A stretch of 63,136 nt of DNA. Origin: Candidatus Aminicenantota bacterium (GTDB taxonomy: Bacteria > Acidobacteriota > Aminicenantia > Aminicenantales > UBA4085). A program made the position numbers and the translations under genes. Positions 8,960 to 16,597 of this stretch are shown here, in pieces. The notes under the pieces are model-generated. The model did no database searches and was not told the origin of the DNA. It was given only the letters and a program-made list of their open reading frames with translations. The stretch covers positions 1 through 63,136 of the forward strand of contig JAPKZG010000003.1 of the NCBI GenBank assembly GCA_026393895.1, given 5' to 3'. Each line of letters opens with the position of its first letter. Positions within the stretch are counted from its first letter, which is position 1.

Positions 8960-9262
8960 CTAATGAGTTGAGCGCCAGATAATCCCCTCCACCACCTCCA
9001 TTATCGAAAGGAGGCTGACAAAAAATCCAAAGACTACGGCCAGTATCACGACGAACGAGCGATCCTTGAACCTAATCAAGGCTACAACCCCGGTAACGAA
9101 AGCGGCAATCGCCGATATCATCCAGCCTGTTCCCAGCGTGATAATGAGCGGGGTCCCAGGCATCAATCCCGCAAGTCTCATGCCGAGAATAAGCGCAACA
9201 AGAAACACAACAGATACGGCCAATAATCCACCGGCCCATTTTCTGAGTTTTGTTTTTGGCAT
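8960..9262 (-). CDS. small three-helix membrane protein
   Basis: 100 residues with three hydrophobic segments: about 12-30 (LLAVSVVFLVALILG), 38-62 and 70-90 (VVILAVVFGFFVSLLSI). The ATG follows GGGAGGAGCCTG, a strong ribosome site. No family recognised. It lies between two short remnants that look like the N-terminus (9284-9340) and C-terminus (8879-8959) of a kinase/TPR-type protein, so it may occupy the place of a lost gene. Confidence 0.6.
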   Translation of the reverse strand: MPKTKLRKWAGGLLAVSVVFLVALILGMRLAGLMPGTPLIITLGTGWMISAIAAFVTGVVALIRFKDRSFVVILAVVFGFFVSLLSIMEVVEGIIWRSTH

Positions 9263-9283
9263 CAGGCTCCTCCCTTCAGTCGG

Positions 9284-9340
9284 CTAGAAGCGCTGGGTAT
9301 CAGGATTGTCGGAATGGCAGGTCGGGCATTTGTTACCCAT
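9284..9340 (-). pseudogene. N-terminal zinc-ribbon remnant
   Basis: Eighteen codons read MGNKCPTCHSDNPDTQRF and then TAG. CPxCxxxNPDxxxFC is the usual N-terminal zinc ribbon of serine/threonine kinases and related signalling proteins in Acidobacteriota-like bacteria. Here the reading stops exactly where the next Cys is expected. It is a truncated gene start just upstream of the membrane protein gene. Confidence 0.45.
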
Positions 9341-9560
9341 CTCTTGCGCCCCTATTTGACTGGCCTAAGGATAGAACGCCCCCGGAAGGAAGTCAACCAG
9401 AAATACCCTATATGCTCCCGATGTATCGCATACCTGAGGGCGTCTTGGTACTTCCGGGCGAGCGCTTGGGGGGGTGATGGGTCGGGCCAAGAACGGACCT
9501 CCGGGGTGCCTCCCGTGGCCAAAATGGTCAGGGCAGGCCTCTCCCCCGTGTCACACCGGT

Positions 9561-9646
9561 GTCACAAAAATTGCTTAATCTAGCCTAAACCAGGATAAAG
9601 GAGCGTAAAGGGAAAAACGGATTATCAGGGGAAAAGCGGCGGGGCC
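9561..9646 (+). repeat. repeat C, copy 2, abutting a tRNA-Asp fragment
   Basis: Matches 8382-8467 and ends with CGGATTATCAGGGGAAAAGC followed at once by the 3' end of a tRNA-Asp. A short palindrome GTGTCACACCGGTGTCAC lies just before it at about 9548-9565. Confidence 0.7.
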
Positions 9647-9686
9647 GACGAGACTTGAACTCGCGACCTCTGACGTGACAGGCCAG
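9640..9686 (-). pseudogene. truncated tRNA-Asp(GTC), 3' half only
   Basis: On the minus strand the discriminator G, the 3' acceptor strand CGGCCCC, a perfect T arm (GCGAG-TTCAAGT-CTCGT), variable loop and anticodon arm with CTGTCAC loop (anticodon GTC) are intact. The D arm and 5' acceptor strand are missing. This is what integration into a tRNA 3' end, or later deletion, leaves behind. Confidence 0.75.
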
Positions 9687-9808
9687 CGGTCAAACGGAAA
9701 TAGAAGATAGACTTCTCCACACGAAATTTGACGCCCATTTGACATTTGATAGTCAAAAGGACTGACTACGGCATAGGCAAACTTAAATCAAGAACTGAGG
9801 AAACGACA

Positions 9809-9955
9809 GATATCAAAGGAAAAAGAGAAGCGCGCTCAATCAAAAAATCTTATAACTCTTTTTGCCCAGCCTAAGATCCGGTATCAGATGGAACGGATCC
9901 GGGAGATTTTTCAGATAGAGCGAATATCGGCTGCCAATTCGTGAACACGGGGAGC
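9809..9955 (+). repeat. dispersed coding repeat A, copy 4
   Basis: The frame is intact and reads KRAQSKNLITLFAQPKIRYQ, continuing MERIREIFQIERISAANS and a stop at the ancestral TGA. It is preceded by GATATCAAAGGAAAAAGAGA, related to the junction motif of the other copies. Confidence 0.85.
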
Positions 9956-10101
9956 GGGAGTCTACCGCCTTTTGGCCGTGGCGGGAATTCAACCACTCCG
10001 AGGAAAAAAGGGGAATCTTATCCTTCACTTGAGGCCGCATCCGGAGTATTATTCGGATGCATATAAACTCATGTCAGGCTCGTTCGACCAAAGGAGGATC
10101 C

Positions 10102-10605
10102 ATGACCCGAGGCACGATCGCACTGCTAGTCATTCTTCTTGCTGCAGCCGTTCCCGCTTTTCCCGAAATGGTTATCCACACCAAGGATGGCCGGACCATC
10201 CGTGTTCAAGTGGAGGCGAACGAGATCGCCAACATTGAATTCGTTTCCGGCTCATCGCTCCCGGTCCCCATCCTATCAACCCTCACCAGCGGCAAGCCGC
10301 TCTCCGGGGAAGCCTGGGGCGATGCCGGCGGTGATTGGAAGTTTGAGATGAAGATTACCAGCTACAACCCATCCACGGGCGCCATCGTGGGCGAAATCAC
10401 GTGGCCTTCGCTCTCCTCGGTACATCGGATTCGAGGCAGCCTGGCGGGGACCAGCCTGACCTTTACCGAGACCGAGGCCATCCGAGCCGGTGGAGCGCAC
10501 CTGAACGTGGCCTATACCTTCACACTCGGGTCGACTTCTGCTACGGGCACCTGGATAGATAACGGTGATAAATCCCATGGAGGGGCAAAGTTTTCTGCAC
10601 CATGA
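10102..10605 (+). CDS. exported hypothetical protein
   Basis: 167 residues with an N-terminal signal peptide (MTRGTIALLVILLAAAVPAF). The ATG lies after AAGGAGG with 4 nt spacing, which decides against an upstream in-frame ATG at 10057. MVIHTKDGRTIRVQVEANEI resembles short beta-rich N-terminal segments of exported proteins that describe a keyed surface. The remainder looks like a single beta sandwich or barrel (GAIVGEITWPSLSSVHRIRG, ATGTWIDNGD). Function unknown. Bounded by repeat A copies 4 and 5. Confidence 0.65.
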   Translation: MTRGTIALLVILLAAAVPAFPEMVIHTKDGRTIRVQVEANEIANIEFVSGSSLPVPILSTLTSGKPLSGEAWGDAGGDWKFEMKITSYNPSTGAIVGEITWPSLSSVHRIRGSLAGTSLTFTETEAIRAGGAHLNVAYTFTLGSTSATGTWIDNGDKSHGGAKFSAP

Positions 10606-10709
10606 TGCAGCGGAGGGTCCGGCCGGGCCTGCGGTTTCGGAAGTCGATAAATCCTTCCAAATTCGATGGATTTCCACCTATCGAAATCACCCGCTGCTAA
10701 GCTACTCCG

Positions 10710-10844
10710 CCCGCTCCGTTCGGCCGCCATCAGGGCGACCCGTGTGAAGACCTGTGCAGGCGGCGGCTTCTCGGCAATGAACCGAAGTTTCAAGTATTCG
10801 ATGATCCGGTCCACGGCCCCGAACTTTATGATGAAGGCGATGAT
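10710..10844 (-). pseudogene. C-terminal remnant of a transposase
   Basis: Open after a TAG, the minus strand reads IIAFIIKFGAVDRIIEYLKL, then FIAEKPPPAQVF and ALMAAE. The IxFIxxxxVIxxILxHLxL...PPP pattern is typical of the tail of IS91-like (Y2) transposases. Catalytic parts are absent, so it is a relic next to repeat A copy 5. Confidence 0.45.
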
Positions 10845-10860
10845 CTACATCATTTAGCAG

Positions 10861-11005
10861 GTTGATCAGGGTAGAAAAGAAGCGCGCTCAAGTAAAAAAT
10901 CTTATAACTCTTTTTGCCCAACCGAAGATCCAGTATCGACTCGAACAAATCAGGGAGATTTTTCAGACGGATCAAATATCGGCTTCCGTTTCGTGATCAC
11001 CGGGA
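10861..11005 (+). repeat. dispersed coding repeat A, copy 5
   Basis: Starts GTTGATCAGGGTAGAAAAGA and reads KRAQVKNLITLFAQPKIQYR, then LEQIREIFQTDQISASVS and TGA, uninterrupted. The best-preserved short copy. Confidence 0.85.
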
Positions 11006-11017
11006 GCAGGTCAAGCG

Positions 11018-12880
11018 TCAATACAACTCCGCCAGCGTGAGCTTCAGCTTGTTCTCCTGTCCGCCTCGTCCGACCACAAAGTCGTATCTCGCGCCGACAT
11101 TCTCAGTCAGCATCTTGCGCACTGCAATCACACCGCCGACGTACTTCACATCGATACCGTTGATCGACCTTAAGACATCGCCAATCTTGAATCCGGCCTT
11201 CTCCGCGGGTGTCCCCGGCGAGACAAATAGCACCTCGATAGCGGTCCAGGCGGTGTCCCACATGAGTTGCAGCCCAGAGTGGTCTTCCGGCCAGGGTTGA
11301 TTAAACATCGCACCCTTTTCCAGCACCACTAACTCGTGCGCATAGTCGCAATAGACAACAAAGTTACGAAAGAGGCTGTTGCCGAGAATACCAATGCGGT
11401 CGGCGACAAGTGCGGTATCGGCGCCCACGGAAATAAGTCCAACCTTGGGCTGGGAGACCGAGAATCCGGCGATCTGAATACTGTCACACTTCACGCTCTT
11501 GCTCTCAAACGTCTGCCCTGCTCCACGGCCGAGACCAACCACTCCTTTGCGGTTCGCGTAACCTTCGCGTACGGCGTAAGCCGCCTCAAGGCTAACATTG
11601 CTGGCGCCGAGATCGAAAAGCCAGGTGCCGGAATGCCGGCCGTCAAGAGTAGCAGAGACTTCAAACACCTGACCCTTGATGTGGACGTCGAGTTTCGTGC
11701 CCTCACCGACGTACTCAAACGTCTTGGGGTCATAAAACGACACCAGCTCGTTGGCGTAATCAACCCTGGCGACAAAGCGGGACAGGAAATCAAAACCGAG
11801 AATACCGACGACCTCGATCCCGAGCATCCGGTTGAGTTCCACCATGTCGATGACCGCCACTTTCTGCTCTTTGAAATCGATGCCCTTAATGCTGTACGAC
11901 GGAAGAGTAGTAAAACTGACGGCGACGGTACCGCCGGCTCCTGCGCCTTTCATGTCCCCCTCCATCCTGAGGCCAAGTTCCTGGGCGAACTTTCGACTTA
12001 TTGCCGACATCTCCGCACCGGTATCGAGTACCCACTGTCTCTCCTTGCAGCCGACCACGACCGGAAGGAACAAATGGTTGCCAATAAACTGAAAGGGGAT
12101 ATTCTCCGAACGATCCCCCTCGACAAATTTGAAGTCCTTGCCGCCTTCTTCGGGCGGCTCAAAAAGTGCAGGTTCGATAGTGGGATTGGATACATAAGTA
12201 GTAACAGTGACAACCTGTTCCTGGCCGGTCAGGCGGGCAACCTCCTTGTTGTAAAACGGAACCATAAGGCCCTCGACTTTGCGATAGTCACCGGGATAAC
12301 TGTCCATGCTTTCTTCGCCTTGAAACGTGGCTGATTTTTCGAGGAGAAATGTGGCGCTGTTGATAAAGAGCGTTTGACTGTCTTCGTTGATGTTGTTGGT
12401 GATCTTAACTACGTAGCAATCTCTATCATTTGCTTTATCAGTACCGGCAAATATTACTGAAAATACATCTGACTTCGGATCAGCGTATTCATAATCGGTC
12501 ATGCGGCGTTTAACTTCTCTCCGTTTGATTGTGGCCTCGTCTTCCTTCGTAATTTTCTGCAACTTGCCATTAGAGTCCAGCGCCCAGGCGGATCCCCCGT
12601 TATCGCCCTGGATGATTTTGAGTATTCCCAGGTCGACTTCCGTCCGCTGCAGATCCGGCTTTTGGGTCCAGGACTTGATTGTCCCCTTCATGCTGGCCAC
12701 CGCCAAGGTGCCTTCCACATAGGTAGAGTTCTCGGCTTTCAGTCGGTCCAGCCCGCCGCCGGCTTTGAAGTGTCGGCTCAGTATCTCATACGGATCGTTC
12801 AGATTGCCCTGCGCGACGGCCAAGGTGCACGAAGCGACCATTATCAACAGAGTTATGATAATCCGTGACCAGTGTTTCAT
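11018..12880 (-). CDS. exported tandem retropepsin-like aspartyl protease with PDZ domain
   Basis: 620 residues. A signal peptide (1-23) is followed by a LolA/outer-membrane-lipoprotein-carrier-like region (about 28-235). A clan AA aspartyl protease domain follows, with DTG at 286-288 in QWVLDTGAEMSAI. A second such domain has DLG at 423-425 (WLFDLGASNVSLE), and a PDZ domain lies at about 535-615 (PAEKAGFKIGDVLRSINGID). Retropepsins work as dimers, so two tandem copies could form one intramolecular active site with one DTG and one variant DLG. The start follows AAGGAG. It probably acts in the periplasm; substrates are unknown. Confidence 0.8.
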   Translation of the reverse strand: MKHWSRIIITLLIMVASCTLAVAQGNLNDPYEILSRHFKAGGGLDRLKAENSTYVEGTLAVASMKGTIKSWTQKPDLQRTEVDLGILKIIQGDNGGSAWALDSNGKLQKITKEDEATIKRREVKRRMTDYEYADPKSDVFSVIFAGTDKANDRDCYVVKITNNINEDSQTLFINSATFLLEKSATFQGEESMDSYPGDYRKVEGLMVPFYNKEVARLTGQEQVVTVTTYVSNPTIEPALFEPPEEGGKDFKFVEGDRSENIPFQFIGNHLFLPVVVGCKERQWVLDTGAEMSAISRKFAQELGLRMEGDMKGAGAGGTVAVSFTTLPSYSIKGIDFKEQKVAVIDMVELNRMLGIEVVGILGFDFLSRFVARVDYANELVSFYDPKTFEYVGEGTKLDVHIKGQVFEVSATLDGRHSGTWLFDLGASNVSLEAAYAVREGYANRKGVVGLGRGAGQTFESKSVKCDSIQIAGFSVSQPKVGLISVGADTALVADRIGILGNSLFRNFVVYCDYAHELVVLEKGAMFNQPWPEDHSGLQLMWDTAWTAIEVLFVSPGTPAEKAGFKIGDVLRSINGIDVKYVGGVIAVRKMLTENVGARYDFVVGRGGQENKLKLTLAELY

Positions 12881-12943
12881 GAGAAACTCCTTTCAGTCTA
12901 TCCAGTCCCTGTGAATCTACCCTCCGTAGATTATCGAATTTTC

Positions 12944-13045
12944 CTTTTTCCGCGGCGCGGTAAATTCCCGCCCTTGGCGATGAATTCACCCTCCCAACTC
13001 TAGCGGAACTATATCGTCATCCTCGCGGCGGTGTCAATAAACGCG
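12944..13045 (-). repeat. repeat B, copy 2: promoter-leader upstream of the aspartyl protease gene
   Basis: About 100 bp related to 8231-8330. On the minus strand the leader contains GAATTCATCGCCAAGGGCGG followed by GAATT, which can fold as a hairpin with CGCC/GGCG and AATTC/GAATT pairings. Confidence 0.6.
13008..13037 (-). promoter_or_regulatory. sigma-70-type promoter of the aspartyl protease gene
   Basis: TTGACA (13032-13037), 18 nt spacer and TATAGT (13008-13013) on the minus strand, 128 bp upstream of the start codon at 12880. Confidence 0.65.
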
Positions 13046-13197
13046 AAAACCGCGCTCGCGGATTATTCCCGGGCAATAATCTCCGCCGCAATATATGGAA
13101 ATTAAGAATTTTTGCGCTCTTTTGACATTCCGCGGCCAAAATGGCTTAATTTCGCGGAAATACCTAACTTATCAGGCTTATCATGGGGGGAAAGAAG

Positions 13198-13271
13198 CGC
13201 GCCTGGAGAGACTCGAACTCCCGACCCGCTGCTTAGAAGGCAGCTGCTCTATCCACCTGAGCTACAGGCGC
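13198..13271 (-). tRNA. tRNA-Arg(TCT)
   Basis: Cloverleaf on the minus strand: acceptor GCGCCTG/CAGGCGC, TAGCTCAG D arm, anticodon arm GCTGC-CTTCTAA-GCAGC with anticodon TCT, T arm GGGAG-TTCGAGT-CTCTC, discriminator G. CCA is not encoded. Its 3' flank carries the same AAGAAGCGCGC string that begins the short copies of repeat A. Confidence 0.95.
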
Positions 13272-13304
13272 GCCGGACCGGCGGCTTCATCGTCCCGATG
13301 AAAA

Positions 13305-13379
13305 TCGGGGAGGACGGATTCGAACCGTCGACCTCTTGCTCCCAAGGCAAGCGCGCTAACCAGGCTGCGCCACTCCCCG
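13305..13379 (-). tRNA. tRNA-Pro(TGG)
   Basis: Acceptor CGGGGAG/CTCCCCG, TGGCGCAG D arm, anticodon arm CTTGC-CTTGGGA-GCAAG with anticodon TGG, variable loop AGGTC and T loop TTCGAAT, discriminator A. It is 33 bp upstream of tRNA-Arg, so the two are probably co-transcribed downstream of mutL. Confidence 0.95.
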
Positions 13380-13538
13380 CGCGAAAAGTAGGACGCGAAC
13401 CTTCCTCCAAAGATCAGGCGCGTGTCCCTGATTTTTATAACAGATAGCCCCGGCATCGTCAAACCGCGAAAAAGCGCCTAAAACAGCCCTCCTCCGGGCT
13501 GAAAGGAGTTTCCGTGGGCGGCGATTGCGTCCGGCGCC

Positions 13539-15329
13539 TCAGGATTTTGGGTCCGAAACCGGCCGCCGGATCCCGCGTTCGATCTGTGATCTGGGAATAC
13601 GGACGATGATCGGCCGGCCGTGGGGGCAGACGCCCGGATTCGACGTCCGGAAGAGCTCCCGGACCAGGAATTCCATTTTCTCCCGCGGCAGGGATTCACC
13701 CGCTTTGACCGCCGACTTGCAGGCCATCGTGGCCAAAAGCCGGTCCTTGGCCGGGGTCACCGCTCCCCGCTTCGATTCGTCCACGGCGGCGAGCACGACG
13801 GCTAGAGCTTCCTCGGGCTGGAAAACATCGGGGTATTCGCGAAGCGCGTAACTCCTCCCTCCCATGGGTTCGATTCGAAAACCGGAGGAACAAAGCGCCG
13901 GGTCAGCCGCCTCCAAACCGATCGTCTGGGCCGGGGAAAGTTCGAAAACGAGCGGAATGAGGCTGAGCTTGACCGGCCATTTTTTTTCGCGGTCGATTTC
14001 GAGGTACCTGTCATAGATAACGCGCTCGTGGGCGTTATGTTGATCGATGATGAGAAGGTCGCCCGCGTCCTCTGCCAGGATATAGGCGAATCCGAACTGC
14101 CCCAAAACACGGGGAGATTCCGCCGGGCCCGGAATATTCCCCGGAAGCGGAGGTTCCGCGACATTCGGCCAAGAGGCATACGGTTCGTTCCGCTCACCGA
14201 CCTGAAACGGGACCCGGGCTTTTCCTCCCGGCACAGCGGCGGGACCGGCGGCCGTATCGCCGGCCTCGTCGCGGCCTGTACCGGCACCGAAAGTCAGCCC
14301 GGACTCCCCCGCGATGATTTCCGAAAGATCCATCACGCCCAAAACCCGGGTCCGGGCGCGTTCGATCGCCCGACGGACCAGGGGAAAAAAGAGTTGCCCG
14401 TCCCGGAACCTCACCTCGGTTTTGGCCGGATGGACGTTGACGTCGACTTCGCCGAAGGGAACGTCGACGAAAAGAAAGGCCTCGGGGAAAAGCCCTTTTT
14501 CCAAAAGGCCGGAAAAGGCCTGCTGGAGGGCAGCCGAAAGAATTTTATCCTTGACCGGGCGCCGGTTGACGAAAAACGCCTGGCGGCTTCGATCCGGACG
14601 TCCGTACGGCGGCCGCGAAGCGAATCCCGAAACACGGAATGGACCGTCGGAAAGATCCACCTCCATCAATTTTTCGAGAACGTCCTTCCCGTAGAGTTGA
14701 TACAGCCGTTCCCGGAGACTCCCCACCGGAGGACAATCCAGGACGGTGCGGGGGCCGTGGCGGACAGTCAAACGAAGACCGGGGTGGGCGAGGGCGATGT
14801 TGGAAAGCATCTTGACGATTAACCCGAGCTCGGACGAATCACCCCGGAGGAATTTCTTCCGGGCCGGGAGGTTGTGGAAAAGATCGCGGACCTCAATTTC
14901 CGTCCCCTTGGGAAACGCGGCATCCTGAACCCGGACCTTCCCGTCGGGTTCGCTTTCGACGAGAGTGCCGGGGTCGCCGCCTCCCTCGGATGTGCGGAGC
15001 AATATCCGGGAAACGGCGGCGATTGAGGCCAGCGCTTCCCCCCGGAAACCGAGGGTGGCGATCGAAAAAAGATCCTCCTCCCGGGAAAGTTTGCTCGTGG
15101 CGTGGCGGACCAGGGCAAGGGCGGCATCCGCCCGGCTCATCCCACAGCCGTCGTCCCGGACGCGGAGGAGCGCCTTTCCCCCGGCGACGAGGTCGACGGC
15201 GATGGCCGTCGCCCCGGCGTCCAGAGCGTTTTCAACGAGCTCCTTGGTGACGGACACCGGCCGCTCGATGACTTCGCCGGCGGCGATTTTCCGGGAGAGC
15301 GAGTCGGGAAGAACGGCGATGCGGTTCAT
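13539..15329 (-). CDS. mutL: DNA mismatch repair protein MutL
   Basis: 596 residues. The N-terminal GHKL ATPase motifs are all present: ENALDAGA at 33-40, DDGCGM, TLGFRGEAL. The C-terminal domain carries the MutL endonuclease signature as DQHNAHERVIYD (usually DQHAxxExxxxE) and a CPHGRP zinc-site motif, so nicking activity is likely though two positions are substituted. It couples MutS mismatch recognition to strand removal. The gene is coupled to mtaB upstream by a 4 bp overlap. mutS is not in the window. Confidence 0.95.
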   Translation of the reverse strand: MNRIAVLPDSLSRKIAAGEVIERPVSVTKELVENALDAGATAIAVDLVAGGKALLRVRDDGCGMSRADAALALVRHATSKLSREEDLFSIATLGFRGEALASIAAVSRILLRTSEGGGDPGTLVESEPDGKVRVQDAAFPKGTEIEVRDLFHNLPARKKFLRGDSSELGLIVKMLSNIALAHPGLRLTVRHGPRTVLDCPPVGSLRERLYQLYGKDVLEKLMEVDLSDGPFRVSGFASRPPYGRPDRSRQAFFVNRRPVKDKILSAALQQAFSGLLEKGLFPEAFLFVDVPFGEVDVNVHPAKTEVRFRDGQLFFPLVRRAIERARTRVLGVMDLSEIIAGESGLTFGAGTGRDEAGDTAAGPAAVPGGKARVPFQVGERNEPYASWPNVAEPPLPGNIPGPAESPRVLGQFGFAYILAEDAGDLLIIDQHNAHERVIYDRYLEIDREKKWPVKLSLIPLVFELSPAQTIGLEAADPALCSSGFRIEPMGGRSYALREYPDVFQPEEALAVVLAAVDESKRGAVTPAKDRLLATMACKSAVKAGESLPREKMEFLVRELFRTSNPGVCPHGRPIIVRIPRSQIERGIRRPVSDPKS

Positions 15330-16597
15330 GGGCGGAGGCCGTTATTATCACATATTTCGCCGGTTGTGGAACGCTCGCCGACACTGTTGATCCGGACCCG
15401 GACCGGAGCTCCCTCGCGAGCGCCCGTTTCGGGGACGAGGACTTCGAGATAATTGGGCGTCAGGATTTCCACCCCGCCCGGCTTCCGCTGGATGACGATC
15501 CCGTCCAGCGTCCGGCCAACGAACCGGCGGCGATAGGCGTAGTTCTTTTTCTCCGAAAGCCGGCGAAGACGCCCGGCCCGCGCCTTCACCGTTGCCGCGG
15601 CAACGGCCGGAGCCGCGGCCGCCTTCGTTCCGGGGCGGGCCGAATAGGAAAAGACATGGGCGTATCCCAAGGGGAGTTCGACGAGCAGCGCAGCCGTCGC
15701 TTCGAAATCCTTCTCGGTTTCTCCGGGGAATCCGACGATGAAATCCGCCCCGATGTTCGCTTCCGGCGCCTGCCCGGCTAACCGGGCGCACAATTCGCGG
15801 TAGGATTGATTCGTGCTGTCGCGCCCCATCGCCCGTAAAACCCGGTCTGATCCATGCTGCAGGGAGAGGTGGAAATGGGGGGCGATCCGCCGCGATCCGG
15901 TCAGAAGATCCAGAAGCGGGCCGGGGAGAAGCCGGGGATCCAGCGAACTCAGGCGGATGCGGAAATCCCCCGGGAGCCGTTCGATCTCCGAGAGAAGCCA
16001 AAGAAGCGAGGACGGAGGACGAAGATCGCGCCCATAGGAACAGAGATGAATTCCGGCCAGGACGATTTCCGCATATCCCTTGGAAATGAGGCGCTCGATG
16101 CGCCCGAGAAGTTCCACAACCGGCGAGCTTGTACTCCGGCCCCGGACGGACGGGATGACGCAGAACGCACAGGCCATGTCGCACCCGTCCTGGATTTTGA
16201 CCAAGGCCCGGGCGCGAAAAGAAACCGGCCCTTCTCCGGCACCGTAGACATCAGGACCTGTTTCGGCGACACATCTTTCGGGCAAAGAAGCCTTGGCCGC
16301 ATTGGGGACGATCCGCCAGATCCCGGGAAACGACTTCAGACCCTCGGGATCGCGCTCGGCCAGGCAGCCGGTGACGACGATCCGCGCCCCGGGATTATCC
16401 CGGACGACCTTCCGAATATATTTACGGCCGTCCCGGTCGGCCCGGGCGGTCAGGGTGCAGGTGTTGACGATGACGACCCGGCATTTCGTACCGTCATCCG
16501 CAAGCCGCCATCCCCTTTTTTGGAACTCGGCCGCCCAATCGAAGGCTTCGGCCTGATTGACCCGGCAGCCGAAATTCTGGATGAAAAACGAAGTCAT
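15326..16597 (-). CDS. mtaB: tRNA t6A37 methylthiotransferase MtaB
   Basis: 423 residues. It begins MTSFFIQNFGCRVNQAEA, the N-terminal UPF0004 domain with Cys11, the NTCT cysteine and TGCLAE cysteine as ligands of one 4Fe-4S cluster. The radical SAM CxxxCxxC lies in QDGCDMACAFCVIPSVRGR, and a TRAM-like C-terminus follows. Known MtaB converts N6-threonylcarbamoyladenosine at position 37 to its 2-methylthio form. It overlaps purE upstream and mutL downstream by 4 bp each, forming a tight operon. Confidence 0.92.
   Translation of the reverse strand: MTSFFIQNFGCRVNQAEAFDWAAEFQKRGWRLADDGTKCRVVIVNTCTLTARADRDGRKYIRKVVRDNPGARIVVTGCLAERDPEGLKSFPGIWRIVPNAAKASLPERCVAETGPDVYGAGEGPVSFRARALVKIQDGCDMACAFCVIPSVRGRSTSSPVVELLGRIERLISKGYAEIVLAGIHLCSYGRDLRPPSSLLWLLSEIERLPGDFRIRLSSLDPRLLPGPLLDLLTGSRRIAPHFHLSLQHGSDRVLRAMGRDSTNQSYRELCARLAGQAPEANIGADFIVGFPGETEKDFEATAALLVELPLGYAHVFSYSARPGTKAAAAPAVAAATVKARAGRLRRLSEKKNYAYRRRFVGRTLDGIVIQRKPGGVEILTPNYLEVLVPETGAREGAPVRVRINSVGERSTTGEICDNNGLRP

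Noticed and set aside
8781-8963. Short plus-strand frame at 8.8 kb
   Set aside because: No ribosome site or recognisable composition; the minus strand gives a better explanation as a TPR-tail remnant.
2416-11005. Integron cassette array with attC sites
   Set aside because: The repeats are not imperfect palindromes with attC-type core sites, they encode a protein tail, cargo genes lie in both orientations, and no integron integrase is visible.
11336-12334. 332-codon plus-strand frame opposite the aspartyl protease gene
   Set aside because: Low-complexity, family-free translation fully antisense to a gene with signal peptide, DTG and PDZ motifs and a good ribosome site.
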